A stretch of DNA of 64,000 bases from Tetradesmus obliquus (taxonomy: Eukaryota > Chlorophyta > Chlorophyceae > Sphaeropleales > Scenedesmaceae), in NCBI GenBank assembly GCA_030272155.1, contig CP126204.1, forward strand, positions 1,975,501 to 2,039,500, written 5' to 3'. The notes below the pieces were generated by a model. That model worked only from the letters and a program-made list of their open reading frames with translations. It was not told where the DNA came from and searched no databases. Shown here in pieces: positions 24,501 to 35,321 of the stretch (positions are counted from its first letter, which is position 1; each line of letters opens with the position of its first letter). The position numbers were made by a program, and so were the translations under genes.

Positions 24501-25168
24501 CTGGCCAGGTGAGTTGCTGCTGTTTGTCTCTTCGCATGTGCGGTGTGGACCAGCTGGCCGTGTTGCTTGGTATGTGACCTACCGGGCGGTGTCCCTACCT
24601 ACCTTGGCGCTAAAACTTGATGTCTTACTGTGTTGCTGTGTTAATGCTGCGCAGGGCGTTGCTGCAGGAGGCAAAGGTGCTTGCGCTAGATGAGGCGACT
24701 GCTAACGTTGACCGGTCAACCGACGCGCTGATTCAGCAGAGCCTGCGGCAGTTCACCAGCGCTGAGGCAGGCAAGGACAGCGGGCGCGTGCTGCTCGTGA
24801 TTGCACACAGGTGAGAGCATAGCGTGTGGCAAGCCGTGATACAATCTTTTGGCGGCATGCGCATGTGCATCATTGCGCTAGTGTGCTCAGGTGATGTACT
24901 TGCTGCATGATGCTGGTAGTACGTGTTTTGCTTGTAGGAATTGCGCCTTTTCGACTTGTTTTCCACTGCTGCTTCACATTGTGCTTGCAGGATCGACACA
25001 ATCCTGGACTGCGACCACCTACTGGTGCTGAGCAACGGCCAGCTGGTGGAACAGGGGCCGCCGAAGGAGCTTGCTGCTCAGACAGGCGCGGCAGGCAGCG
25101 GGCAGCCTGGCATATTTGCGAGCATGGTCGAAGCAGCAAAGGCAGCAGCAGCAGGACACCACCACTAG
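13854..25168 (+). CDS. ABCC/MRP-type full ABC transporter
   Basis: Exporter of conjugates; plant ABCC1/2 of this class load phytochelatin complexes into vacuoles. Twenty-one exons join in phase for 1750 residues: 13854-14084, 14486-14601, 14982-15134, 15501-15789, 15963-16052, 16289-16480, 16843-16921, 17142-17521, 17919-18330, 18585-18794, 19017-19163, 19579-20914, 21193-21391, 21572-21720, 22300-22390, 22668-22859, 23177-23331, 23716-24016, 24157-24353, 24655-24810, 24991-25168. TMD1 is followed by NBD1: Walker [10 protein letters not shown] (about 619), LSGGQK (716), and Walker [11 protein letters not shown] with Asp in place of the catalytic Glu, as is usual for MRP NBD1. A linker of nearly 400 residues rich in Gln, Ala and Ser precedes TMD2 and NBD2: GRTGSGKSS (1526), [17 protein letters not shown] and VIAHR. 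The protein starts at the SRISFSWV lasso, so TMD0 is absent. The substrate is inferred from the PCS neighbour and is not shown by the sequence. Confidence 0.94.
14722..14925 (+). repeat. Two upstream copies of ABCC exon 14982-15134
   Basis: CTGCAG or TTGCAG followed by [19 protein letters not shown]-like sequence occurs at 14722, about 14853 and 14982 (period about 130). Only the third continues into the membrane segment and ends at a donor. Confidence 0.85.
15215..15420 (+). repeat. Copies of ABCC exon 3 end and exon 4 start
   Basis: A second TLVHHQFL with GTGAGT donor lies at about 15218-15255. A decayed WIGMR-like exon start follows a CGCAG acceptor at about 15375-15415, upstream of the used exon at 15501. 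Confidence 0.75.
16525..16563 (+). repeat. Perfect 19-bp direct repeat in an ABCC intron
   Basis: GTGATGCAACATACATCCG occurs twice back to back. Confidence 0.8.
17673..17730 (+). repeat. Direct repeat in an ABCC intron
   Basis: A 27-bp sequence beginning ACGTGCAATCCTCAAAGC occurs at 17673 and 17704. Confidence 0.8.
18480..18518 (+). repeat. Fragment of ABCC exon 18585-18794 in the preceding intron
   Basis: The AYCSQVP coding stretch with its flanks is repeated about 120 bp upstream of the exon and lacks the beginning of a usable exon. Confidence 0.65.
19205..19295 (+). repeat. Decayed copy of the end of ABCC exon 19017-19163
   Basis: CATCCTGTTTG at 19210, then a GGGCATGATGGCAGGTGG segment, parallels the exon end and its donor with an insertion between them. 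Confidence 0.5.
20995..21066 (+). repeat. Copy of the end of ABCC exon 19579-20914
   Basis: [20 protein letters not shown] plus a GTGAGT donor repeats the exon end [20 protein letters not shown] about 150 bp downstream. Confidence 0.85.
21772..21960 (+). repeat. Two copies of the end of ABCC exon 21572-21720
   Basis: [18 protein letters not shown] with donor recurs ending at 21842 and 21959 (spacing 122 and 117 bp). Both copies keep AG/GTGAGG. Confidence 0.9.
23056..23095 (+). repeat. Fragment of ABCC exon 22668-22859
   Basis: A copy of the [10 protein letters not shown] coding segment (as [10 protein letters not shown]) lies about 270 bp downstream within the intron. Confidence 0.65.
23396..23583 (+). 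repeat. Long inverted repeat carrying a copy of ABCC exon 23716 start
   Basis: Arms 23396-23470 and 23508-23583 are reverse complements with about five mismatches and one single-base gap. The 37-bp loop is a copy of the beginning of the downstream exon ([13 protein letters not shown] region). Another fragment of the same exon lies at about 23595-23632. Confidence 0.9.
24446..24515 (+). repeat. Copy of the end of ABCC exon 24157-24353
   Basis: VRMAEA.D.LSVGQ.QL.CLAR with a GTGAGT donor is duplicated about 155 bp downstream; it alters the signature context to LSVGQLQL. Confidence 0.85.
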
Positions 25169-25510
25169 ACGGTGTGCGCGCTGCTGGCATGCAGGCACAT
25201 GCACAGGCGTACACAGGTATGTGCAGGTAGAATTGTGACATGATGGCGATGGGTGTTGAGGCACCCTGGCTGTAGCTAGGGACAGCTTGCTATGCTGCAG
25301 CTGTCATGGGGGCAGCAAAGGCAGCAGCAGCCGGCCACCAGCACTAGGTTAAGGGATTGCTCTTGCTCTCGGCATGCGGGCACATGCACATGTCTTTGCA
25401 GGCATAACTGTCACATCATGGTGGTGTGTGACAAGGCGCTATTGCTGCAGCCAGAGCCCTGCTTGCTGTGGCTTAGCAAGGCAGCAGAAGCAGCAGCCGA
25501 CCGGCAAAGT
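25118..25510 (+). repeat. Tandem copies of the ABCC stop-codon exon
   Basis: The region coding [11 protein letters not shown] with its stop and following sequence recurs at about 25305-25350 and, more decayed, at about 25475-25510. The period is near 180 bp. The copies lie in the 3' UTR. Confidence 0.75.
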
Positions 25511-27002
25511 TGCCTGTTGATAGGTTTGGTGTCTGATGTGGGCTGAGCATGTGTGCTTATGATGTTGTTGGCACCGGCTGAGGTCTGAATGGGCAGCAGG
25601 TGCTGTGCAGTGGTGACTCAGCTGCAGGCAAGCAGGACGCTGCATGATGTATGCAGCACAGTCATTGCCTTGCAGCGCTGTCCTGGCCACAGACTAGCAG
25701 GATGTTGCGTAGTGTACGCAGCACAGTCATCGCCTTGCAGTGCTATCCCGGCCACGGGCAAGCGGCATGTCGCTTAGTGTATAGCAGCTGAATATGCAGC
25801 GGTGCCTGCACTTGTGGGTTGGTCCTGGTTTGCAGTCCCTGGCTGCGCTTTGAATCAGTTGGAACTGTGCCTTTGATCGGCTACCAGTATCAGCATCGGC
25901 CTTTGCTGCAGCATTGAGCTTTTGCGGCGCATGCATGCCTTGCCTGCAGCTGTTCAGGCCCTTTCTTTTATGATGTCTAGTCGCCGCTCTGCGTTTACTG
26001 CAAATATACTGCAGGTTGATCCGTGGAGATCCAGTTGTGTTTGATCCGTCATACCAGCACCCTCTTTACTATCTCATATTTACTTATCATACAGTATGAT
26101 GCATAATGGCGCTTTTCCTTGCCGGCTTCTTTCCCTAATATCGCGGCTGAACCTCTTGGTTTTTGTCGGGGTTTTGTGATCTGCTTGTTTGTGGGTGCGT
26201 AGGGACTCGTGTTGGGTTGAGGTAGGGCGTGACTGCGCGCGGCGCGCCCACGCCATTGCAGTTGCTGTCAAATATATATTCAAAGGCTGGTGTTTTCGTT
26301 CACAGGCATATGGGTGGCTGCTGGCATTCAGTGGCGCGTGTGTCGGCGCAAAAACAGCTTAGTTTGATTCATTATTGGACGAAGCACTCAGCTCAGGCCA
26401 GCGCACAGTGGCAACGGTTGCTGTTGCATCACCTTTGGCTGCAGCATTGGCTTGTTGACTTCCAGCAGCCTACCAAGCTGTTCAAGGTACTGCTGTGAAT
26501 CAGCAACTGTGGATCAAGCTGGCGTCGCAGCTGCTGCATGTATGCTGGCTGCATGCTATTCTGGCAGTCGGTTTGCTGGCGCGTGCCCTGGCAGCAGCAG
26601 CCTTAACATGGCTGTTTACAGTGCCGTAGACGCTGATGATAGGCAGCATTGTTGACATGATTGTAATTGAGTGGGACATACATGTTTAGCGCTGTGGGCT
26701 GCCAATGTGCCAACATGTCGTGAAAGCAGTGGACAGCATGCTAGGGTCAAAGGCCGTGTATTTTTTGGGCGAAAGCAGGAAATCGCTCATGTAAAAAAGG
26801 TCTCATGCTGCATCTTAACTGCTTACGCATCACTGAAAGCTGTCGAGCTGCAACCGGAACAACACACTCGTGGTATTGGCACTCTTGGTGGGCTGGACAC
26901 CGAAAGTCACAGCATTGCTCGCAATTCAGCCCTTTGCCTGCGATCAAATTTGTTCGCCGTGGACGCATATCACATAGCTGCTCATTAGCCAGAGAGAGCA
27001 GT
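25169..27002. other. ABCC 3' UTR and intergenic region
   Basis: No convincing gene is seen. Besides the exon copies, a repeat of about 66 bp occurs three times at 25628-25790 (unit containing CAGCACAGTCAT.GCCTTGCAG). A TGTAA at 26662-26666 is the first plausible poly(A) motif. The part from about 26000 probably includes the PSRP-3 promoter. Confidence 0.5.
25628..25790 (+). repeat. 66-bp tandem repeat, about 2.5 copies
   Basis: The unit contains a CAGCACAGTCAT.GCCTTGCAG core and a TCC.GGCCAC core, decaying toward the 3' end. Confidence 0.7.
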
Positions 27003-27911
27003 ATGGCGTCGCAGGCTCTTGCATCCAGCAGCACAGGCCGGGCATGCCAGGTACGTCATTAATGCTGGAATTCGTATTAAATCAATGCAATGGCTCACCC
27101 CACTGCCTATCATTGCAGGCCCGGTCAGTGCGCCGCTCAAGCTGCAGCAAGGCCTTCACAGCCATTGCAAGGCCAGCAGCTCGTCAGCAACAGCTGCGGT
27201 TGCAGGCAACAGCAGAGGTGATTATGAAATGCTTACAGGTCCCGCTGGCTGACCGTGGTGGCAGCAGAGTTTTGTGGCCAGTCACGAGCCCACCCGGCCG
27301 CAGGCAGCTGGAAACACCCTTGTACCTGCGTCAGTCGCGTGCATGACAAACCAGCCATGCTTATTGATAAGGCATCGTGCGCCTAGGCAGCTTCATGCTG
27401 TGCAACAGCACTGCCACAGCAGCAGCGAACACCGACACCAGACGGCCGTGGCTCATTGGCACCAGTCATCAGCATTCGCAGCCATTAGTTGCTGAGCAGC
27501 TATTCGGGGCTGGAAATCAGCCATTTCAGCAGCTGCAGTCTGCAGCAAGGCGAGAAAGAGCACCCATCCTGGAACAGCAGTCCAGGCTGGCATGTCCAGC
27601 ACTGCGGCCAGTGCCCATTCAACTGAATCCTTGGTCAATTGCATATACCCAGCCGCATGCCTATCTCATGCTGTATATGTCTGTTGTGTTATATCATTAT
27701 CTGCTTGCAGGACGAGGTCATTGACCTGGCACAGGTGACCCTGGCAGGCCCCTCGTCAGCAGTGGACACACCAGCAGAGGAGCTGGACCTTAGTGCAGAG
27801 GAGCTGGTAGCAGCAGCAGAGGCAACTCACCTCAGCAGCCTGGCAGTGGCAGACATCGAGGCAGCGTTCCTGGAGGGTGAGCATCTTTGGGCTGAAGTTG
27901 ATGCACAAAAC

Positions 27912-27948
<37 letters not shown>

Positions 27949-30900
27949 CAGGATGAATTCGAGCAGTGCACAGATGCAGCAGCAACGCCAGTCTTGCTGG
28001 AGTTGTGGAGACGTCAGCTGATTGGTGGCTTGGCGGTGCTGCTTGTGTGGCACACTGCTCAGCCACAGTTGGGGCTGCTGTTGCATGCAGAACAGGGGAT
28101 GTGGACAGCAGTAGAAGGCCCCTGCACAGCCCATCCGCATCACGACATGGCTGCAGCAGAATCTTGCAGAAGAGTAGGCGGCAGCACAGCCTTCATGCAG
28201 CGGTGCAGCGGTGTAGGGCATACTGATCACCCACCTACGCTTGATGTCACCGCATGCTTTAACATCAATTGCAAGAGCTTCGTCACAACCAGCTGTTTGA
28301 AGTGTTCAAAACTGTTTGAATTTTTTTCCTGCAGGCACTGGCGATGAGGAGCTGTCTGGCTACCTGTCAGCGCTGCAGGCAGAGGCAGATGCGCTGCAGC
28401 TGAATGGCAAGGGCGCAGCAGCAGACGCAGCACTCACGCCACTGGCAGCAGCAGCCAGCGAGATGCTGGAGTCAGGTGAGGATCTTTTATAACAGCAGTT
28501 TAAAATGATACTGGTGCATAATGTGTGTACGTCAGCAGCACTACATATCTGTGCCGGCAGCCAGCGAGATGCTGGAGTCGAGTGAGGCACCGCTGCAACA
28601 CTAGTTTTATGATGTTCATGCATGATTTGCGGCAAGGGCAGATGGCTCAAGCCATAGCAGCGACTGCATTGTCTATGTAGATGTTCTCAACATACAACAT
28701 CAGCATCAACAGCACAGTCACTGCTATGGCTCAAGCGGTGACTGATGATGATGACCATCAATAGCACTGCATGTCAGTCATATCCCTGTTGGGCCAATAC
28801 GTTGTATTTGGTGGAGTATAGCGGTGGAGTGAAGCGGGGACTTTCATAAGCATGGCAGTGCTGCTGGGCTGTGCCGGCACACAAGTTGGCATGCCTTTTC
28901 TCCAGGCAGCACTTCTGAGATGAACAGCAGGAGCAGGTGCACCCAGGGCTACAGCTTGCGTGTGTATGGGCAGCAAGCCAATCACCTGGCACCGTGTGTG
29001 TTGGACGATGTGTTGAATGGTGCATATGCATGCATGGCGTGGTGTCGTCCAGCCGTTGTTGCCACTGCCTCAGGCTGTGACAGCGTGGAAGGCAGGGAGC
29101 AACTGAGACAGCTTCCAAGTTTGCCTCTTTCCGTGTTATAGGTGTAGGTGTGGATGGGCAGGCTGCATGCGCTGTGCTGCACATCACATGTTCATCAGTT
29201 CTGCTCTGGCAGAATGTGGACTGGCGCGTGCGGCATGCATTTGGAGCAGCGGAGGCTGCCGGCAGTGCTCAGCTTCCTGACAATGCGTTGCTTTGGTGGC
29301 TGCGAGGGATGTGCCGGGAGGGCCTACCATTGTAGCTGCCGTTGACATTCACACATCTAACAATCTGGCCGCGCGTGTGTTGGATTTTCCTGCAGGCGAT
29401 GTGCCTGAGGCAGCCGTGCTTGAGGACCTTGGCGTTGCTTGCGGCCCTGTCGAGAGGGACGTGCTGGAGGGCCTGCCCAACGAGGAGGCGCTGCAGGACA
29501 CATGCATAACTTGTCTGTGTGTTGCTTCCCACACTTGCAGGCTCCATACTGGAGGCAGCTGTGTTGGAGAGCTTCCCTTGAGAAGTTCAAAGCAAAATAT
29601 GTGACCAACACAGTCTGGCCGCATGTCTTTGCTTTGTATTTGCAGGCGACGTGCCTGAGGCAGCCGTGCTCGAGGACCTTGGTGTTGCTTCCGGCCCTGT
29701 TGAGAGGGACGTGCTGGAGGGCCTGCCCAACGAGGAGGCGCTGCAGGCGCGCCAGGTGGTGGCTGCGCTGAAGCTGAGCAAGCAGGAGCTGGCGGAGCAC
29801 GTGCTGCCAGAGGTGCGCTAATGCTGTGTGTTGTCACGCCTGTTGTCGTAGTTATTGTTAGCCGCTATTAAGTGCTGCGCTTACATCATGTCTCGTTAGT
29901 ATCCGTCGTCGGACTGCGGCATGCCAGCATTCTTGTGCCCTGTGGTTTGCTGGCTGAGTTGTGTAGCTGCTGAACCGCTGCTGCTGCTGCTCCTGCTGCT
30001 GCTGGATCTCACTGCTTGCAGGACTGGGATGCCACCACCACTGACTGGTTCACCAACAAGGATGAGGAGGACACCCCTCTGCCTGAGTACAAGCTGGTCT
30101 TCCTGTGGATGGACAAGAACATCGCAGTCGGCGTGGACCAGGTGCGCGGCGTCATAACAGGCGGTAATGTGCAAGCCATGCAGCTGGTATGAGTCATTGT
30201 GGGGTGCAGAATGCTGAATCTGCCATCTGCAGCACACCTCGTAGGTGGTGGGTTCGTAGGTGGTGCGTTTATTGGGTGGGTTGCGATGCGATGCTGCTTG
30301 CATGCACCTGCCATGGATTCAGGCACTACGTTGCTGCGTGTGCCGCTCTCCTTGTGCCCGTGGTCTTTGCGTCGTTTCCTGCAGGTGTATGCTGGCGGCA
30401 AGCAGCCTGGTGACCGAGCACTGCTTGAAGTGGCCCTGACGCTGCTGCTGTGTGCCTGCCGCTCTCCTTGGTGCATCGCAGGTGTATGCCCGCGGCAACA
30501 GCAGCCCCCTCACAGAGTACTTTGTGTGGCCTCGCAAGGACGCATGGGAGGAGCTGAAGATGGCGCTGGAGGCGCGCTCCTGGATCAGCGACCTGGACAA
30601 GGTACATTATAACACAGGATATGACAGGTTTTAAATAGGCAGCTGTTATTGACAAGTGTACAGAGTGTGCGTGTTCCTTTGGCATGTTTGCTGGCCCCGC
30701 AGATGTCCCTTATTGCGCCACATGCTCTTAGCGAGAGAGTCGGCTGCCGCTATCTGCTTCTGTATGTGCTGCTGTCACTGGCTACGGCCTGATTGGTAAC
30801 ACGAGCTTTGACATGATGAATTGATCGTGCTGTGCTGCTGCAGGTGCGCCTGCTGAACAGGCTGACAGAGGTGATCAACTTCTGGATGGGTGAGGCAGGG

Positions 30901-30984
30901 CCAGACGGCGCGCCGCTCGCAAAGAAGTCAATCGAGGAGGCGCGCGCGCAGTTCCCCGACTGCTCCTTCGCAGGAACTCTGTAG
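27003..30984 (+). CDS. PSRP3: Plastid-specific 30S ribosomal protein 3 (PSRP-3/Ycf65, cS23)
   Basis: Small-subunit protein of the chloroplast ribosome. Eight exons join in phase: 27003-27050, 27119-27217, 27711-27876, 28335-28475, 29646-29812, 30022-30141, 30482-30601, 30844-30984, giving 333 residues. The conserved domain fills residues 208-333: [45 protein letters not shown] and [12 protein letters not shown], matching Ycf65 as I know it. Residues 1-49 are rich in Ser, Arg, Ala and Gln with almost no acid, which fits a chloroplast transit peptide. Residues 50-207 are an acidic, Ala-rich extension absent from short plant and cyanobacterial homologues. Exon 29646 was chosen over an upstream near-copy because only it ends in a donor and matches phase. 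Confidence 0.9.
28553..28590 (+). repeat. Copy of the end of PSRP3 exon 28335-28475
   Basis: ASEMLES plus a GTGAGG donor is repeated about 110 bp downstream. Confidence 0.8.
29394..29600 (+). repeat. Two upstream copies of PSRP3 exon 29646-29812
   Basis: [19 protein letters not shown] through NEEALQ follows a CTGCAG acceptor at 29394-29498 but has no donor. A shorter decayed copy (SILEAAVLE) follows another acceptor at about 29541-29585. Confidence 0.85.
30384..30420 (+). repeat. Decayed copy of the start of PSRP3 exon 30482-30601
   Basis: CTGCAG followed by VYAGGKQP resembles the exon start VYARGNSSP about 95 bp later. Confidence 0.7.
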
Positions 30985-31050
30985 GCGGCTTGCAGGAACT
31001 CTGTAGGCGGCTTGCAGGAACTCTGTAGGCGGCTTGCAGGAAGACTGTAG
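30962..31050 (+). repeat. 22-bp tandem repeat across the PSRP3 stop codon
   Basis: The unit GGAACTCTGTAGGCGGCTTG plus CA is repeated about 3.5 times, starting inside the last codons. Each unit carries a copy of the stop and an acceptor-like GCAG. Confidence 0.9.
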
Positions 31051-32109
31051 GCGACCGCAAGGTCCCAACAGAGCAGCTGCGGGTGCTGCAGCTGCGTTGG
31101 AGGTGTGGCAGCAGCAGCTGCTGCGAGCAAGGCAGCGGCAAGGCGGCACTGGCAGCTGCGGCAGCATGACAACAAGCAGTTTTGTCTTGGCATGGCTGGT
31201 TGTCCTGCAAGGTGGAGAACCAGGCAGGCAGCAGGAAGCTGTTGGTGGATGTTGCTGCTGGTGGAGCAGTGTGTTGAGGAGGGCAGCCAAGGTGCTGCTG
31301 TATACATTGCAGGGCGGGTGGTGGGGACGCGCGTGCGGGTGTGGATGATGTGGGTAGGGTTTTAGACGGGTGGGGTTAGTGAGGCACGGAGCACTGTGCC
31401 AAGGGTTGTGGCAGGGATACCTTAGTTGTCACCATATCAAGGTTTGTAACACACAACATGACTGCGCCACTGCCAGCGCCAGAAGCAGTGCTTCTGTTGA
31501 AAGCCAAGCTTTTCAAGGCTGTGATCCGTGATCTGAAGTGCATTAGAAGGCAAATGCTGCCGCTGCAAGCCATCGAGTGCACCCTGTGATTGCCCACAGC
31601 ATCAGCAGACGATGAAGAGAAAGTGCTCATTGTGCGTGCCTGCCAGCCAATGCTGCTGCTGCCTGCATTGGCTGGCACTACCTGTCATCAAAGTCGTCAC
31701 CGTGACGCGACATTGATGCAGGCATGATGCCTACAGGCTGATCAGGGGGCTGTTCCTGCGGCACCAGCTGCACTTGTAAGGCCTTCAAGCCTTCGCAGCA
31801 ACTGCTCCTTCGTAGTTGCAGGCGAGTAGAGGTCCGCAGTGGACTTGGTGGATCACCGGACGGTCAAACATGTTACTCTTGCTACAGCTCAGATGTCAGT
31901 AACAGGCTGTAGTGCTCCTTGGTCGAGCTTTTTGTACAATATAAAGCTTTTTTAACAAAAAGTTGTTACTTAAGCGCACGGCAGGTTTTCGTAGGCAGCA
32001 GCGGCAGACCCTGTTTCGGGCACGAGGCCAACCCGCCATCAACAGCTCGAACCTTCTTGCTCTCGACGGCTTGAGCATTGAAGGTTGTCTGTTAGGTTTG
32101 AATTGTCAT
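30985..32109. other. PSRP3 3' UTR and F-box gene promoter region
   Basis: TGTAA motifs at 31445-31449 and 31775-31779 could end PSRP3. No protein-like frame on either strand was convincing. The 3' part is AT-richer and carries a TATA-like element. Confidence 0.5.
31940..31945 (+). promoter_or_regulatory. TATA-like box upstream of the F-box gene
   Basis: TATAAA in an AT-rich patch, 165 bp before the chosen ATG at 32110. Motif and position only. Confidence 0.3.
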
Positions 32110-34186
32110 ATGGGCTGCAAATTAGCCTGCCGCGAGTCAAGAGACCGCTGTAACACGTCAGAAGATGGCATTATGGTGAGTTGGCATGGGAACAGAAGTA
32201 CTGCAGCACAGCAGAGCTCAAGTTAGACTGAAATTAGTAGCGCACAGTGAAGCGAGCTCGTGCTAAACGTGCAATCTGGTGGCTTTCCACGCTGTGCCTG
32301 CAGTGCTTAGCTCGACAAGCAAGCTGGGCTGAGCTCCCACAGGAGGTGCTGCAGCGGTGCCTGAACAACAGCACAGACTCCGAGCACCTGCAGCATGCAG
32401 CTCTCGCCTGTAAGGCTTGGAATGCTGCTGCCTGCTCAGCATGCACCACTGTTGCAGCCTGCTTTGTGCAGCAGCCCAGAAGCCCCTGGTCGTACCTCAG
32501 CCGTGCATATCACACCCAGCAGTGGCTGCACAAGCACGGTCAGCACGTGGTTACCCTGCAGCTGCACGCACGCAATTCTACCAAGCCACTGCAAATCAGC
32601 ATTCCATTTGCCGACATGCCGAAGCTCAAGTCCCTGCAATTAGATGCATTGGAGATGCCTCACACCAGCTGGCAGGAGCTCGGCAGCATCAGCGGTGCTG
32701 CAGCTGCAGCTGCAGCTGTAGCTGCAGGAGCGGCTGTTTCTTGCAAGGGGAAGCCACATATTGGCAGCAGTGGAGCCAGCATCAGAGGCATCACAGAGCT
32801 AGTGCTCATCAACAGCCCAAGCAGCCTTCAAGAGATGACGATGGTCAAACTGCAGGGACTGAGACGGCTGCAGCTAGGTGGCTGGCAAGGTACAGCAGAT
32901 ATGCTCAGCACAGCCCTCGCCAGCAGCAGCAACACACTGGCTGAACTCGCACTCGACAGCTGCAAGGTCAGTAGCAACCACAGCGCAGAAGCAGGGGCAG
33001 CACCCAAGAACCTTACCACCATGACTCGGGCAACAGGCACTACAGGAACATCAGCAGCAGCAGCAGCAGCAGCAGCAGCAATAGCAGGAGGCCAGGTGCC
33101 TGCAGGTCCAGTGGCCAGCTTTGCTGCAATGCTGGCATGCCTCCCCAGTTTGCAGAGCCTGCAGCTGCACAGCTGTGAAACAGCTGTTTTCACTATGCCG
33201 AGCGCAACTACTGCACACACATCACAGGTAGTACACACATCAGAACCACAGCAGCTGCTGGCTCTGCGGCGTCTAGACATCCAGTCAGGGTTTGATGATA
33301 TGCTTCCGGATGCGTTGCTGCAGCTGGTGTCACCCAGCACACTGACACGTCTGCACCTGAGTCTGAACAGCGACAGTGCCAGCAGCAGCTATACTGTCAT
33401 GGCCCACCACTCAGAAGTGCTGCAGCAGCTGCCGCGGCTGCAGCAGCTGCAGCGCTGCCAGCTCAGCTGCGGCTACGGCAGCTGGCAGCTGCCTGCTGCT
33501 GCACTGACTGTGCTTGCTGGGCTCAGCCAGCTGACGCATCTGTGCCTCGAGGGAGAGGGGTTGGATGCACGGGATCTGGCGCTGACGGTGCGGCAGCTGT
33601 ACCACAAGCGGCCTGATGCACTGCCGCAGCTGAGGGAGCTGGAGCTAAAGACCTGTACACGGATGCCAGGAGTAGCAGGCGCTAATGATGCAGACGAGAC
33701 GTCTGTTGCAGCATGTGGCGTGCAGCGTGGTGGCTGCGGGCTTCGGGCATCAGGTTGTGATGGCATGAGGCTGGTGGCAGAGGTGCGTGCCTGAGGAGGA
33801 ACTGCAGCTAGCTTTGCTGAGCATTGTTGCTGAAGCATTCCTTGCTGCAAGCCATGCACGGTGTGTACCACCACGGACGGCACTACGTCACCGTGACGTG
33901 GCATGGTCTGCTTCAGTTGCAACTGCGCAGACAGGACACTTCTGGGTTTTGCAACTTGCAAAGACTTGAAGTCAACATCGGCATTTCTGGCTGGAGCGAA
34001 CTGAACAGAGATAGCCTGGATCTTACCAGCTGATGCGCCCAGTGCATCTAGTCACGGTGTGCCCGGCTTGCTGACACTTGCCGTGCTCCTGCTGTGCTGT
34101 GGCTGCAGGGTGGCAGCGCTATGCAGCAGCTGCTGGAGGATGTCGCAGCTATGGAGGGGCACATTAGTGACGTCCACGACACCTAG
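32110..34186 (+). CDS. F-box / leucine-rich-repeat protein
   Basis: Predicted substrate adaptor of an SCF ubiquitin ligase. Three exons join in phase: 32110-32175, 32304-33782, 34109-34186, giving 540 residues. An F-box-like helix set follows the first junction (ELPQEVLQRC, then LQHAALACKAWNAAA). From about residue 115, Leu-rich repeats of irregular length are visible (LKSLQLDALEMP, LRRLQLGGW, LAELALDSC, LQSLQLHSCE, LTRLHLSLN, LTHLCLEGEGL, LRELELKTC). Low-complexity Ala runs interrupt the repeats. Exon 1 codes only 22 residues; it was chosen because its ATG frame runs to a GTGAGT donor in the right phase. The last exon adds MQQLLEDVAAMEGHISDVHD before a TAG. The target is unknown. No close family assignment is possible beyond F-box/LRR. 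Confidence 0.75.
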
Positions 34187-35119
34187 ATTGTCTGAGTGCC
34201 CTTTAGCTGCCCCTGTTCGGCAACCTCCAGAAAGCTCTCCTCCAGCCCCTTCAGCGGCCTGACTTCAAATTGAACTTGAATGCAGCTTGAAGGCCTTGCT
34301 GGCCTCACTGTGTAGGCATAGGCACCTATACTATAGGTATAGGTTCTTCCTTTTTTTCAGAAATGGCATGCGCAATGGCTGGAGCCATAAGCTCAGGGCG
34401 TTTGCCAAAGCCGATGCTTTCAATGCTTTACTCCACCGACAGTCAAGGTACCCCCTGCGATTTATATGCCTGCTATAGAGCAGAAGTCACTTCTGCACTG
34501 ACGGTCAGTGCACTGACAGCAGCCGCATGGCGGCTATCTCGATGCAAACAATGCCATTTTGCAACCTCAGGACTGACAGTGAAGCCTCCAAATGCCTAAC
34601 ACGCAGTGCTCAGTGTGCAGTGCAGCAGTACCCTGGTCAACCCTGGTCAAAGCTCTGGTCAAAGGTGCACCTAACCTAGCAGGATAATTTGAAATCTATC
34701 CAAGGATTGGATGCATAAAATGGTTGTAACGGCACATGATGTGGCTCCTTGTACTGGTAGCCGTACACTTGATGATAATCTACGCACTCTTGATCCCCAG
34801 CGAGTACAGCATCTGTCACGTGATGCAGAACCCCACGTGTGACAGTGAACGCAACATAAGTAAGGTATGCTGCATGCAGTGTGATGCAGTGTGATGCTGC
34901 AAGCACTCTTCAGATCTGCCGGATGGACATGCAGCACTAGCATGAAGGATGCATTTAAGTGCATCTGATGCATCATGCATTCAAACAGAAAATGCATTGG
35001 TGGTGCATGCACCAATGGCGGAATCGTGTGCCGTGCTGTACTCTGCATCATCATGATGCATTGCATGCAAGGTGCAAGCACACCTGCATTAGGTGCCCTG
35101 CTGTATGCATATAAATCAT

Positions 35120-35205
35120 GCAGCAGTGGTGCATTGCATAACGCACCGTGCAGCGGTGGTGCATTGCATATGAACCATGCAGCAGTGGTGCATTGCATGT
35201 GCCAT
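35120..35205 (+). repeat. 30-bp tandem repeat, three copies
   Basis: The unit starts GCAGCAGTGGTGCATTGCAT, at 35120, 35150 and 35179. Confidence 0.85.
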
Positions 35206-35321
35206 GCAACTGCCATGAAGACTCTCTCTCCACACAGTTGCGACCAGGTGAAAAGTTCACGTCTGCAGACAGCAAGTGATCAAACTATTACTAATCACAG
35301 CTGAATGCCATGCATGCCATA

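Noticed and set aside
29394-29498. Upstream PSRP3 exon copy as the used exon
   Set aside because: It keeps the acceptor and frame but has no GT donor after NEEALQ; the copy at 29646 continues to a proper donor.
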